Positions 1 to 7,407 of a stretch of DNA of 23,805 bases are shown piece after piece. Position numbers and translations under genes: made by a program. Under the pieces are notes generated by a model, which saw nothing but the letters and a program-made list of their open reading frames with translations, searched no databases and was not told where the DNA came from. Location of the stretch: assembly GCA_902495085.1 (NCBI GenBank), contig CABUWA010000011.1, positions 1-23,805 on the forward strand, read 5' to 3'. This DNA is from an uncultured Collinsella sp. (GTDB lineage: Bacteria; Actinomycetota; Coriobacteriia; Coriobacteriales; Coriobacteriaceae). Position 1 is the first letter of the stretch; each line of letters opens with the position of its first letter.

Positions 1-148
1 AGGCGGCCTGCGCGGCGGCGCGGGCGACATCCTCGGCGGCGACACCGCTCGCGGACAGCGAGGCGGCAGTGCGGTCGGACGTGGCGACGAAGCTCTTGTG
101 CTCCACACCTTCAAGAATCCGCTCGTCGGTCATGGTCTCGTCGGCCAT
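1..148 (-). CDS. rsfS: Ribosomal silencing factor RsfS, N-terminal fragment
   Basis: Only the first 49 codons are in the window; the gene runs off the left edge. The ATG at 148 has an AAAGAGG Shine-Dalgarno six bases upstream; a second in-frame ATG at 133 lacks one. The visible protein begins MADETMTDERILEGVEHKSF and ends in an Ala-rich stretch (VARAAAQAA), which would fit the first helix of RsfS, where the family reads AAxAAxDKK. RsfS binds L14 on the 50S subunit and blocks subunit joining during starvation. The identification relies mainly on position: nadD-yqeK-rsfS is a widely conserved order, and the gene starts 27 bases after the yqeK stop. The diagnostic core of RsfS lies outside the window, so this is an inference from context plus a weak sequence match. 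Confidence 0.6.
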   Translation of the reverse strand, partial: MADETMTDERILEGVEHKSFVATSDRTAASLSASGVAAEDVARAAAQAA

Positions 149-175
149 GGAATACCTCTTTCTAGACAGCCCGAG

Positions 176-784
176 CTAGCGTAGCTGGGCGTAATGGTTG
201 TAAATCGAAATAGCCGTGGGATAAAGATAGCGCCCGGACTGGATCACATAGACCAGACCCTGCGCAAAACAGGAGAAGAACAACTCATCGAGCGTCGACT
301 CCCCCACCATCTTGCGCAGCGCATGCGCATAGTCGCCGTGGCGGTTGGGCTCGATGGCATCGGCCACAAAGACCACCATATCGAGCGGCGTCATGTCACA
401 GGCACCCACGGTGTGACGGTCGACAGCCTGGAAAACGGCCGGCGTCAACTCGGGGAAAAGCTGCGGAAGCTCATAGGCGGCAACAGGGCCATGCAAAAGC
501 GGCGTCGCGGCGGAAGGAGAGCCGGCAATCTTAATGCCGTAATGCAGAGCGCGCGTGACCAGCTCGTCGTCGGAGAGCACTTTATCCCAGTCGTGGATCA
601 GGCCGGCGGCAGCGGCATCAAAGCGGTCAACGCCGTAGACCTCGGCCAGATGAAGTGCGGTCTCGGCAACACCCAGCGAATGCACATAGCGCTTGCGCTT
701 ATCCTTCATGCGAACATCGAGCAGCTCTTGAATGCGCTTGAGCAGCGCGCGCTCATCGCCCTCAAACTGATCCTCTACCGACAA
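176..784 (-). CDS. yqeK: YqeK-like HD-domain hydrolase (predicted symmetrical Ap4A hydrolase)
   Basis: 202 aa, the usual length for YqeK. HD-superfamily metal ligands are visible in order: H35 (in RYVHSLGVAE), the H64-D65 doublet (GLIHDWDK), H98 (LLHGP), H124 (VDRHT) and D142 (VADAIEPNR). Characterised YqeK proteins hydrolyse diadenosine tetraphosphate symmetrically to two ADP using an Fe centre, so this is the expected activity. The start is a TTG at 784, preceded by a G-rich GGGGGT; an in-frame TGA lies just upstream, so no longer start exists, and the nearby ATG is out of frame. It follows nadD by 12 bases and precedes rsfS, the standard operon order, so it is almost certainly co-transcribed with them. 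The family assignment is firm; the substrate is inferred from homologues. Confidence 0.9.
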   Translation of the reverse strand: MSVEDQFEGDERALLKRIQELLDVRMKDKRKRYVHSLGVAETALHLAEVYGVDRFDAAAAGLIHDWDKVLSDDELVTRALHYGIKIAGSPSAATPLLHGPVAAYELPQLFPELTPAVFQAVDRHTVGACDMTPLDMVVFVADAIEPNRHGDYAHALRKMVGESTLDELFFSCFAQGLVYVIQSGRYLYPTAISIYNHYAQLR

Positions 785-796
785 CGTAGACCCCCA

Positions 797-1474
797 TCAA
801 TCAAAATCGTCTTGCCCAAGATCGGCATACAGGCCGCGTTTACGGATATAGCCGAGCACGGACTCGCTCGTAAGATAGCGCACGCTCATGCCGCGGGCAA
901 CCCGCTTGCGAATGTTGGTCGAGCTAATCGCCAACGCCGGAATCTGGATATAGCGCACGTCGAATGGCAACCCCGATTCCTTAATCCGCGCCCGGGCCGT
1001 ATCGATGTCAAAGCCGGGACGTGTCGCAGCAATAAAGGTTGCCAGTTCGGCAATCTCATCAGCATTGTGCCAGGTCACGATATCGATAATCGCGTCGGCG
1101 CCCGTAATAAAGTAGAGCTTTACCTGAGGCGGGTAAAAGTCGCGAAGGGCATGAAGCGTATCGGCCGTATAGGTTACGCCCGGGCGGTCGATCTCGAACC
1201 GGCTCGCCAAAAAGGCCGGGTTCGCGGCGGTGGCGAGGACCGTCATGGCATAACGGTCCTCGGCAGGCGTCACCGGCTTGTCAAGCTTAAAGGCAGGAGA
1301 GCCCGCCGGCATAAAGAGCACAGCGTCCAAGTCGAGCGACTCGCGCGCCTGCTCGGCGGTCACCAGGTGCCCGTAATGGATGGGATCAAAGGTGCCACCC
1401 ATAATGCCGAGCCTAAACTCCTGCCCGTCCTCTAGAGGAAGCTCGGGCAAACCGATTCCACCGCGCAGCGACAT
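797..1474 (-). CDS. nadD: Nicotinate-nucleotide adenylyltransferase NadD
   Basis: 225 aa. Converts nicotinate mononucleotide plus ATP to deamido-NAD, the penultimate step of NAD synthesis. The nucleotidyltransferase signature GGTFDPIHYGH (residues 26-36, with the HxGH catalytic motif) and the C-terminal ISSTNIRKR motif (183-191) are both intact, as is ITGADA around 123-128. The ATG at 1474 lies 3 bases after the obgE stop, with its GGAGGG Shine-Dalgarno inside the end of obgE, so translational coupling is likely. This gives about 20 residues ahead of the usual N-terminus; an internal ATG (M25, just before GGTFDP) would match family length but has a poorer ribosome site. Located between obgE and yqeK, as in many bacteria. 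Confidence 0.96.
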   Translation of the reverse strand: MSLRGGIGLPELPLEDGQEFRLGIMGGTFDPIHYGHLVTAEQARESLDLDAVLFMPAGSPAFKLDKPVTPAEDRYAMTVLATAANPAFLASRFEIDRPGVTYTADTLHALRDFYPPQVKLYFITGADAIIDIVTWHNADEIAELATFIAATRPGFDIDTARARIKESGLPFDVRYIQIPALAISSTNIRKRVARGMSVRYLTSESVLGYIRKRGLYADLGQDDFD

Positions 1475-1477
1475 GGC

Positions 1478-2944
1478 TTACTCGCCCTCCGGGGTCTCGA
1501 CATCGTCCACGACTTCTGCCGCATCGACAACCTCGACGCCTTCGTCCGCAGCATCGGCTACGTCAAAGACCTCAACGGCAACGTCCTCGCCAGCATCCTC
1601 GAGCTCCTCGTACTCCGAGAAGTCCTCGGCGCCCTCAAAGTCAAAGGTGCGCTGGCAAATGCGAACCTCGTCGCCCGCACGGCAACCGGCCTTCTCGAGC
1701 GCGTCGTCAACACCCATACGCGCAAACTTATGCTGCAGGTAAATGACGGCTTCCTCATTTTCCCAGTCGGTCTGAATGACCATGCGCTCGATGGCACGAC
1801 CGACCACGCGGAAGGCACCGGGCTCTTCCTGGACAATGCGGAAACGCTTCTCACGCTGCAGGCGGCGGCGCTCCCACTCATCGTCGCGCAGGTCGACCGG
1901 TTCATCGGAGACCGCCAGCTCGGCGCGGAGCTTGGCCACCTGCTCACCTACGGCAAGCATCAACGTATTGAGACCGGCGCCCGTCACGGCAGACACGGCA
2001 AAGAACATATGTCCATCGTCGAGCGCTGCGCGCTTGAGGTCGGCAATCTTGTCGGCCGTGCCCGGCGCGTCGCACTTGTTGGCGACAACGATCTGCGGAC
2101 GCTCCGAAAGCTCGGCGCCATACTGCTCGAGCTCGCGGTTGATGATGCGATAGTCCTCAACCGGATCGCGATCCTCAAAACCGCCCGTCATGTCGACGAC
2201 ATGCATGATCAGGGCCGTACGCTCAATGTGGCGCAGGAACTGGTGACCCAGGCCCTTGCCCTCGCTCGCGCCCTCGATAAGACCGGGGACGTCGGCAACG
2301 ACGTAAGAATATTCGCCGGCACGCACCATGCCGAGGTTCGGCACGAGCGTAGTAAACGGGTAGTCGGCAATCTTGGGGCGGGCGGCACTCATGCGCGCAA
2401 TGAGCGATGACTTACCTACCGAGGGAAAGCCCACGAGCGCGGCATCGGCCATGAGCTTCATCTCAAGCTCAATCCAGTGCTCCTCGGCCGGCTCGCCTAG
2501 CTGGGCAAAGGCCGGAGCGCGGCGTACCGACGTCACAAAGTGCGTGTTGCCCAGACCGCCGGCACCGCCGGGCGCCACGACGACGCGCTCGCCGTCGTGC
2601 ACCAGGTCGGCAATCTCGAACATCGGGGTCTGCGTCTCGGGGTCGAGCTCGCGTACCACGGTACCCATAGGGACCTTGAGAATCAGGTCCTCGCCGCTCT
2701 TACCGTTACGACGGGCACCCTGCCCGTGCGTGCCACGCTCGGCGCGGAAGTGATGCTTAAAGCGGTAATCGATCAGCGAAGACAGCTGAGCATCGGCCTG
2801 GATGACGACATTGCCGCCACGACCGCCGTCGCCGCCATCGGGGCCGCCCTTGGGGACAAATGCCTCGCGCCTAAACGACATGCATCCGGCTCCGCCGTCG
2901 CCGCCGCACACGTTAATGCGGCTGATATCGGTGAACTGTGACAA
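1478..2944 (-). CDS. obgE: GTPase ObgE/CgtA
   Basis: 488 aa ribosome-assembly and stress GTPase, longer than the roughly 430 aa of many homologues. The glycine-rich Obg fold spans about residues 1-158 (GGDGGAG, GGPDGGDGGRGG). The G domain follows, with the P-loop GFPSVGKS (172-179), switch II DVPG (218-221), NKCD (289-292) and SAV (318-320). An OCT domain (about 366-435, with VVGRAIERMV) follows. The last about 50 residues are strongly acidic and low in complexity, which accounts for the extra length. The start is a TTG at 2944 with a strong GGAGG Shine-Dalgarno eight to nine bases upstream; no ATG is suitable. An intrinsic terminator ends only about 16 bases before this start, so expression needs read-through from rplU-rpmA or a promoter I cannot see. 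Confidence 0.97.
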   Translation of the reverse strand: MSQFTDISRINVCGGDGGAGCMSFRREAFVPKGGPDGGDGGRGGNVVIQADAQLSSLIDYRFKHHFRAERGTHGQGARRNGKSGEDLILKVPMGTVVRELDPETQTPMFEIADLVHDGERVVVAPGGAGGLGNTHFVTSVRRAPAFAQLGEPAEEHWIELEMKLMADAALVGFPSVGKSSLIARMSAARPKIADYPFTTLVPNLGMVRAGEYSYVVADVPGLIEGASEGKGLGHQFLRHIERTALIMHVVDMTGGFEDRDPVEDYRIINRELEQYGAELSERPQIVVANKCDAPGTADKIADLKRAALDDGHMFFAVSAVTGAGLNTLMLAVGEQVAKLRAELAVSDEPVDLRDDEWERRRLQREKRFRIVQEEPGAFRVVGRAIERMVIQTDWENEEAVIYLQHKFARMGVDDALEKAGCRAGDEVRICQRTFDFEGAEDFSEYEELEDAGEDVAVEVFDVADAADEGVEVVDAAEVVDDVETPEGE

Positions 2945-2960
2945 CAGAATCGCCTCCTAC

Positions 2961-3004
2961 AAAAAAGAGGGAGACCCTTGAATCCTAAAACTCAAGTGCC
3001 TCCC
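2961..3004 (-). terminator. Rho-independent terminator downstream of rpmA
   Basis: On the minus strand GGGAGGCACTTGA pairs with TCAAGGGTCTCCC (13 positions, one G-U wobble, one A/G mismatch) around a loop of about 10 bases, followed by CTCTTTTTTG. Stem arms lie at 2992-3004 and 2969-2981, the U-tract at 2961-2966. It ends the rplU-rpmA transcript but stands directly before the obgE ribosome site, so it may only partly terminate. Confidence 0.85.
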
Positions 3005-3029
3005 ACATATGTGCTCTATGAAGGGTGAA

Positions 3030-3287
3030 TTACGCGTTCGCGAGCGGGCGTACGCTGACCCTGTGCTTGATACCCTTGTGGAACTCAACGGTACCGTCGA
3101 CCAGCGCGAACAGCGTGTCGTCCTTGCCACGGCCAACGTTCTCACCCGGGTGGATGTGAGTGCCGTGCTGACGGACGAGAATCGTGCCCGTGGTTACCGT
3201 CTGGCCGGCATAGCGCTTCGTGCCAAGGCGCTGACCGCGGGAGTCACGGCCATTACGGGAGGAACCGAGTCCTTTTTTGTGTGCCAT
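3030..3287 (-). CDS. rpmA: 50S ribosomal protein L27
   Basis: 85 aa, complete L27: begins MAHKKGLGSSRNGRDSRGQR and carries the GTxxxPGxNVGxGKDxTLFA core. L27 reaches toward the peptidyl-transferase centre with its N-terminus. In many Firmicutes L27 has a short N-terminal extension removed by the protease Prp, encoded between rplU and rpmA. Here there is neither an extension nor a prp gene, which is consistent. The ATG at 3287 has an upstream AGTAGG. It follows rplU by 33 bases, and the transcript probably ends at the terminator at 2961-3004. Confidence 0.98.
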   Translation of the reverse strand: MAHKKGLGSSRNGRDSRGQRLGTKRYAGQTVTTGTILVRQHGTHIHPGENVGRGKDDTLFALVDGTVEFHKGIKHRVSVRPLANA

Positions 3288-3320
3288 TGTGTATACCTAC
3301 TCTTTCGTTACGAGTGTAAT

Positions 3321-3695
3321 CTACTCGGCGACGGGAGCCTCGGCAACAGCCTCGGCCTCTGCCTTGACAGCCTTCTTGGCGCGGGACGTAGCCTGGACCT
3401 TCACGATCTTCAGCTTGGTGAGCTGCTGACGGTGACCCTTCAGACGACGATAGCGCTTACGCTTGTGGAACTTGAAGACCAGCTGCTTCTCGCCCTTGAA
3501 CTGCTCAACGATCTGAGCGGTAACCTTGGCCTTGGCCAGCTTGTCGGGATCGGTGACGATCTTCTTACCATCGTTGAGGAAGATGACCGGCAGGGTGATC
3601 TTGTCGCCCTCATTGCCCTCGATCTTCTCGACGGTGATGACATCGTCGGTGGCGACCTTGTACTGCTTGCCGCCCGTGTTAACGATTGCGTACAT
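3321..3695 (-). CDS. rplU: 50S ribosomal protein L21
   Basis: 124 aa from the chosen ATG at 3695, giving the family-typical start MYAIVNTGGKQYKV. The reading frame extends seven codons upstream to another ATG (3716), but those residues (MHEGQVN) are not part of the family, and an AAGGG sits before the downstream ATG. The core (GGKQYKV, FKGEKQLVFKFHKRKRYRR, GHRQQLT) is standard L21. The C-terminus carries an Ala/Glu-rich tail of about 20 residues ending EAPVAE. It is first in the rplU-rpmA unit, with a promoter at 3738-3766 and a leader of roughly 36 bases, too short for a structured L21 leader RNA. Confidence 0.97.
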   Translation of the reverse strand: MYAIVNTGGKQYKVATDDVITVEKIEGNEGDKITLPVIFLNDGKKIVTDPDKLAKAKVTAQIVEQFKGEKQLVFKFHKRKRYRRLKGHRQQLTKLKIVKVQATSRAKKAVKAEAEAVAEAPVAE

Positions 3696-3737
3696 GTTTA
3701 CTTGCCCTTCATGCATCAGTTAGTGCAACAGCCGAAT

Positions 3738-3766
3738 ATAGTAGCAGGCGAAAATACCCCCGTCAA
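3738..3766 (-). promoter_or_regulatory. Predicted sigma-70 type promoter of rplU-rpmA
   Basis: On the minus strand TTGACG (3761-3766), a 17-base spacer and TACTAT (3738-3743) form a good vegetative promoter about 40 bases before rplU. The -35 overlaps the last codons and stop of the DUF2344 gene, so the ribosomal unit is initiated independently right at the end of the preceding operon. No transcript data; this is pattern recognition. Confidence 0.65.
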
Positions 3767-4575
3767 CGAGTATGTGGAGCAAATCCACAAGTTCGCACAG
3801 GTATGGGGCTGACGAGTCGGCCCTCGTCGTCCTCGCATGCTTGATTCTGACGCTCGACATCGTAGGAGCAGATGGTCACGAGGTCTTGCATACCGGTGGA
3901 AACAATAGGTGCATCCACGCCCGGGGTCAAGCCCTGCAACAAAACATCAGCAGCGGAAAGCAAAATTTCCGGACGCATGGAGCCCTCGTTGTCGGCATGG
4001 GTGTCGAGCATGAGCACTAAATGGTCCGGGCGCTCCCCCGCCGTGAGCTCATAGCCAACGAGCGTGTGATCCAAATCCAAGCGCTTGCTCTTTTTGCCGC
4101 GTGCGTAGTCGATGCCATGGTCCGCGCGCAGCGTGTCGATCGCACGACGCACCTCGTCGGCGCTTACGGGCGCCTCGGGATCCAAGTGCAGATCGATGCG
4201 ATACGACAGGCGCGCGAGCTGCGCCGTCAATGCCGGCGTGCGCACGTCGATGTACGCCGCCTCGATGGGCGCCAGATCGGCCGGAGACGCCGCAGCCAGG
4301 CGCCCAAACGCCTCGTCGAGCGCCACGAACTCGGTCATAAACAGGTCATACCACTCGCAGGTCGACGACGTACCCACCGGTAGCGCCGAAGAGAAGCCCA
4401 CGCGCATGTGCGGAGAAAAGCCCTGCGTGACGGCATAGGGAAGTCCCGCACGGCGCACGATGCGCTCAATGGTATGGATCACTTCGAGATGGCCCAGGTA
4501 CTTAAGGCGATCGCGCTTGCCATAGCGAACACGAAGTCTAAAGAGCGAGGGGTTGTCGGTCAGGCGCTCACTCAT
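3763..4575 (-). CDS. Radical SAM-linked protein (DUF2344/TIGR03936 family)
   Basis: 270 aa. The N-terminal half matches the DUF2344 pattern: FRLRVRYGKRDRLKYLGHLE, then RRAGLPYAVTQGFSPHMRVGFSSALPVG (about residues 41-68). These proteins occur next to, or fused to, a radical SAM protein of the TIGR03960 type. No function is established that I can cite; it presumably acts as that enzyme's partner. The ATG at 4575 overlaps the stop of the upstream radical SAM gene in an ATGA arrangement, indicating translational coupling. The C-terminal part (after about 220) is less conserved and ends in CGFAPHTR. In many bacteria an RNase E/G gene follows this gene and precedes rplU; here it is absent and rplU follows directly. 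Confidence 0.88.
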   Translation of the reverse strand: MSERLTDNPSLFRLRVRYGKRDRLKYLGHLEVIHTIERIVRRAGLPYAVTQGFSPHMRVGFSSALPVGTSSTCEWYDLFMTEFVALDEAFGRLAAASPADLAPIEAAYIDVRTPALTAQLARLSYRIDLHLDPEAPVSADEVRRAIDTLRADHGIDYARGKKSKRLDLDHTLVGYELTAGERPDHLVLMLDTHADNEGSMRPEILLSAADVLLQGLTPGVDAPIVSTGMQDLVTICSYDVERQNQACEDDEGRLVSPIPVRTCGFAPHTR

Positions 4576-6449
4576 ACGCGATCACCCATCAATACATTCT
4601 TGGCGTGGAGCGTGGGGCAGATCCCGCAGCCGGTGCACGACGTGCGGGTGCAGTCGGGAGTCGTGACGCCCTCGAGCGAGCGACGGTACTCGCGCTCGAG
4701 GAAGCCGCGCGTACAGCCAGGGCTCACATGCTCCCACGGCAGGCGCCAATCCAACTCGTAGGGCAGGTGCACGAGCTCATTGAGGTCGATGCCGTTTTTG
4801 GCAGCAGCTTCCTTCCAGTTATCGAGCGAGAAATGCTCTACCCAGGCGTCAAAGCGAGAGCCCGAGCGCCAAGCGTCGATGATGACGGGCGTCATGTCAC
4901 GACCGGCGCGGGACAGCGCAGCCTCGATGAGCGAGGTCTCGGCATCGTGGTAATGCACACGGACGGCACGGTTGCGAACGCTCGTGATAAGCAGCTTCTG
5001 GCGACGCTTGACGTCGTCGTAGTCGAGCTGCGGGCACCACTGGAACGGCGTGGCAGCCTTGGGGATAAAGACCGAAACCGAGATGGACACCGAGATCGAG
5101 CCGCGACGAGCCTTGGGCACCACGGAACGACCGAGCTCCAGCACGTGATCGGCCAGATTGGCGATGGCCACGATATCCTCGTCGCGCTCGCCGGGAAGGC
5201 CCATCATAAAGTAGAGCTTCATGCGGTTCCAGCCGGCCTCGAAGGCTGCCTTGGCCGCACGGTCCAGGTCCTCCTCGGTCACGTTTTTGTTAATGATGTC
5301 GCGCATGCGCTGGCTGCCGGCCTCGGGCGCGAACGTCAGGCCGCCCTTCTTTTCGCCGGCGACCGATTCGGCCATATCCACGCCAAACGAATCCAGGCGC
5401 TGCGACGGAATAGACACGCGAATACCCGTATCCTCCAGGCGACGGTTGAGTCTGCCGAGCACGTTGCGAATGCAGGAGTGGTCGGTCGTGGAGAGCGAGG
5501 TCAGCGACACCTCGTCATAACCAGTCTTTTCCAGACCCTGAATCACCGACGAGACGATCTGGCCGGCCGAGCGCTCGCGCACCGGGCGATACGTCATGCC
5601 GGCCTGACAAAAACGACAGCCGCGGGCGCAGCCGCGAAGGATCTCGATAGACAGGCGGTCGTGGACCAGCTGCGCATAGGGTACGCACGACTGCGACAGC
5701 GGATTCGTGGCGCCGAAATCCTCGACGACGCGCTTGTAGACAACGGTCGGCGCATCCTTGCCCTCACGCGGCACGGTGTAGCCATGCGGCGAGCAGGGCT
5801 CGTCGTGACGAACCTCATAGAGCGACGGCACGTAGTTGCCGGCAATGGATGCAAGCTGCTCAACAATCTGCGCGCGCGGGACTCCTTCGTCACGCAGGCG
5901 GCGATGCAGCTGGCAGGTCTCGAGCAGAGATTCCTCGCCCTCGCCGATGAGGATGGCATCGAAGAAGGCCGCGTACGGCTCGGGGTTGTACACCGAAGGA
6001 CCACCGGCGATGATAATGGGGTCGTCCTCGGTGCGGTCGGCCGCCAACAGCGGAATGCCAGCGAGGTCGAGAGCCTCGAGGAAGTTCGTCACCGCCATCT
6101 CGTGCGGCACATGCAGACCGACGATATCAAACGAAGCGACCGGCGCAGCACCTTCGAGCGACAGCAGAGGAATACCCGCCTCGCGCATGGCGTCACCCAT
6201 ATCGGGCCACGGCACATAGCCGCGCTCGCAGGAGATGCCCTCGGCCTGGTTAAGGATGTTGTAGAGGATGGCGATGCCCTGGTTGGGCAGACCGACCTCG
6301 TACACATCCGGGTAGATCAGGCAGCAACGGTAGTCGGCATCGGCCTTGGAAAGCGTGCCCCACTCGTGATCGATATAGCGGCTCGGCTTCTCGACCTTGG
6401 CGAGCAACGGCTCAATTAAATGAAAACAATCTTGGTATGCAACGCGCAA
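4572..6449 (-). CDS. Uncharacterised B12-binding-like radical SAM protein (TIGR03960 family)
   Basis: 625 aa. Residues about 40-175 resemble the cobalamin-binding-like N-domain of radical SAM enzymes (YPDVYEVGLPNQG, GGPSVYNPEPY, GEGEESL) but show no DxHxxG cobalamin-binding histidine motif. The radical SAM core carries the 4Fe-4S motif C274-x3-C278-x2-C281 in ILRGCARGCRFCQAG, followed by the GLPGE region. The C-terminus has a second cysteine group, C600-x4-C605-x2-C608-x2-C611, which could hold another Fe-S cluster or metal. The start is a TTG at 6449 with AGGGG seven bases upstream; no ATG fits. It follows the 6460-7389 gene by 10 bases and overlaps the DUF2344 gene. The substrate is unknown; an RNA-related role has been suggested by gene neighbourhood only. 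Confidence 0.88.
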   Translation of the reverse strand: MRVAYQDCFHLIEPLLAKVEKPSRYIDHEWGTLSKADADYRCCLIYPDVYEVGLPNQGIAILYNILNQAEGISCERGYVPWPDMGDAMREAGIPLLSLEGAAPVASFDIVGLHVPHEMAVTNFLEALDLAGIPLLAADRTEDDPIIIAGGPSVYNPEPYAAFFDAILIGEGEESLLETCQLHRRLRDEGVPRAQIVEQLASIAGNYVPSLYEVRHDEPCSPHGYTVPREGKDAPTVVYKRVVEDFGATNPLSQSCVPYAQLVHDRLSIEILRGCARGCRFCQAGMTYRPVRERSAGQIVSSVIQGLEKTGYDEVSLTSLSTTDHSCIRNVLGRLNRRLEDTGIRVSIPSQRLDSFGVDMAESVAGEKKGGLTFAPEAGSQRMRDIINKNVTEEDLDRAAKAAFEAGWNRMKLYFMMGLPGERDEDIVAIANLADHVLELGRSVVPKARRGSISVSISVSVFIPKAATPFQWCPQLDYDDVKRRQKLLITSVRNRAVRVHYHDAETSLIEAALSRAGRDMTPVIIDAWRSGSRFDAWVEHFSLDNWKEAAAKNGIDLNELVHLPYELDWRLPWEHVSPGCTRGFLEREYRRSLEGVTTPDCTRTSCTGCGICPTLHAKNVLMGDRV

Positions 6450-6459
6450 CGGAAAACCC

Positions 6460-7389
6460 CTAAGCAGCGAGATCTGATGCGTCCTGATAGGACGCCATAG
6501 GACGGGTAGCGCCCGCGACCGTGGTCACCAGATCGCGAACGCGGGAGAACGTGGCAGTGACCACCTCGTTGGCACGACTGTAGTCGACATCGCGCTCGTA
6601 GAGCGAAACGAGCGCACGGCCCATGCCATAGGTGCCCGCGGCAGCAGTGAGCGCCTTGACGGCAAACCCAATATGCGGCGTCTGCTTCACCAATGCGCGG
6701 GTGACGGCGCGAATCACCAGACCGCCGAGGAGCACGCCCGCGACCTCGTAGCCGCGCTCAGGCTTAATGCCGCGTCCAAAGACGGCAGCGAGCTCAAAGA
6801 GCATGCCCACCTGCGCCAGCGCCATAACGGGATAATCGGCGCCAGGCAAAAACACCAGCGCACCGGTCGCCATATTGGTGAGCGCGCACGAGGTGATGAT
6901 ACGATTGGCCGCCGCGATGCGCATGAAGGCAAAGTTCGCCGCAAAAGCCGTTTCCTTGTCGGTGCGATCGAGAATCCAGCGGGCAAGCGTCTCGAGCAGA
7001 TACGTCTTATCGGTTGCCGCTACCACGCCGAGCATGGGCGTGGACTCCTCGATAAACGGCACCTCCACAGCAGACTCGGCAAGCACGCACACGGGCGCGC
7101 CGGCGATCACGAGCTCCTGCACGGCACTCTCCAAGCGGTCGGAACCACACGAGAGCACCAGCACCACATCGGTATCGGTCTTTGGAGCAATTCGCTCCTC
7201 CCCCAGACGCTCGACGCGCACAATGCCCGAGGTCGTCTGCGGCACAAAGGCGTCACGCACCGTCTCGGCCAGAAAGCGCGAGGCGGACGAATCCAGATAG
7301 ACCGAGACGCGCACCGGCGTATCGGAATCCTTCTTAACGGACGCGCCCATCTTAAAAGCGCGGGTCAGCTTATCTACGGGAATTATCAT
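6460..7389 (-). CDS. Membrane-associated protein of unknown function, possibly DUF697-like
   Basis: 309 aa, not firmly recognised. Residues about 26-140 form a soluble alpha/beta-like region with several hydrophobic strands (VVLVLSCGSD, PVCVLAE, PMLGVVAATDK). Residues about 165-255 contain hydrophobic segments with helical GxxxG-like patterns (CALTNMATGALVFLPGAD, VAGVLLGGLVIRAVTRAL, ALTAAAGTYGMGRALVSLYE), resembling the C-terminal hydrophobic domain of DUF697/YcjF-type proteins; no GTPase P-loop is present. The ATG at 7389 has a strong GGAGGGG ribosome site six bases upstream. It lies 18 bases after rodA and 10 bases before the radical SAM gene, so it is part of the elongation operon. In Firmicutes minCD often occupy a comparable position, but there is no MinD-like Walker motif here. 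The family link is tentative. Confidence 0.65.
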   Translation of the reverse strand: MIIPVDKLTRAFKMGASVKKDSDTPVRVSVYLDSSASRFLAETVRDAFVPQTTSGIVRVERLGEERIAPKTDTDVVLVLSCGSDRLESAVQELVIAGAPVCVLAESAVEVPFIEESTPMLGVVAATDKTYLLETLARWILDRTDKETAFAANFAFMRIAAANRIITSCALTNMATGALVFLPGADYPVMALAQVGMLFELAAVFGRGIKPERGYEVAGVLLGGLVIRAVTRALVKQTPHIGFAVKALTAAAGTYGMGRALVSLYERDVDYSRANEVVTATFSRVRDLVTTVAGATRPMASYQDASDLAA

Positions 7390-7407
7390 AGCAAACCCCT
7401 CCAGCGG

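Noticed and set aside
194..1435. 413-residue plus-strand frame opposite yqeK and nadD
   Set aside because: Crosses two real genes in antisense and lacks a ribosome site or recognisable domain.
3696..3716. Seven-codon extension of L21 (MHEGQVN)
   Set aside because: L21 proteins start MYAIV; the extension corresponds to the ribosome-binding region.
3696..3731. Structured ribosomal-protein leader RNA before rplU
   Set aside because: The predicted leader is only about 36 bases and shows no convincing hairpin.
4605..6419. 604-residue plus-strand frame opposite the radical SAM gene
   Set aside because: Antisense shadow; Arg/His/Leu-rich with no domain, and the minus-strand gene has intact cysteine motifs and operon context.
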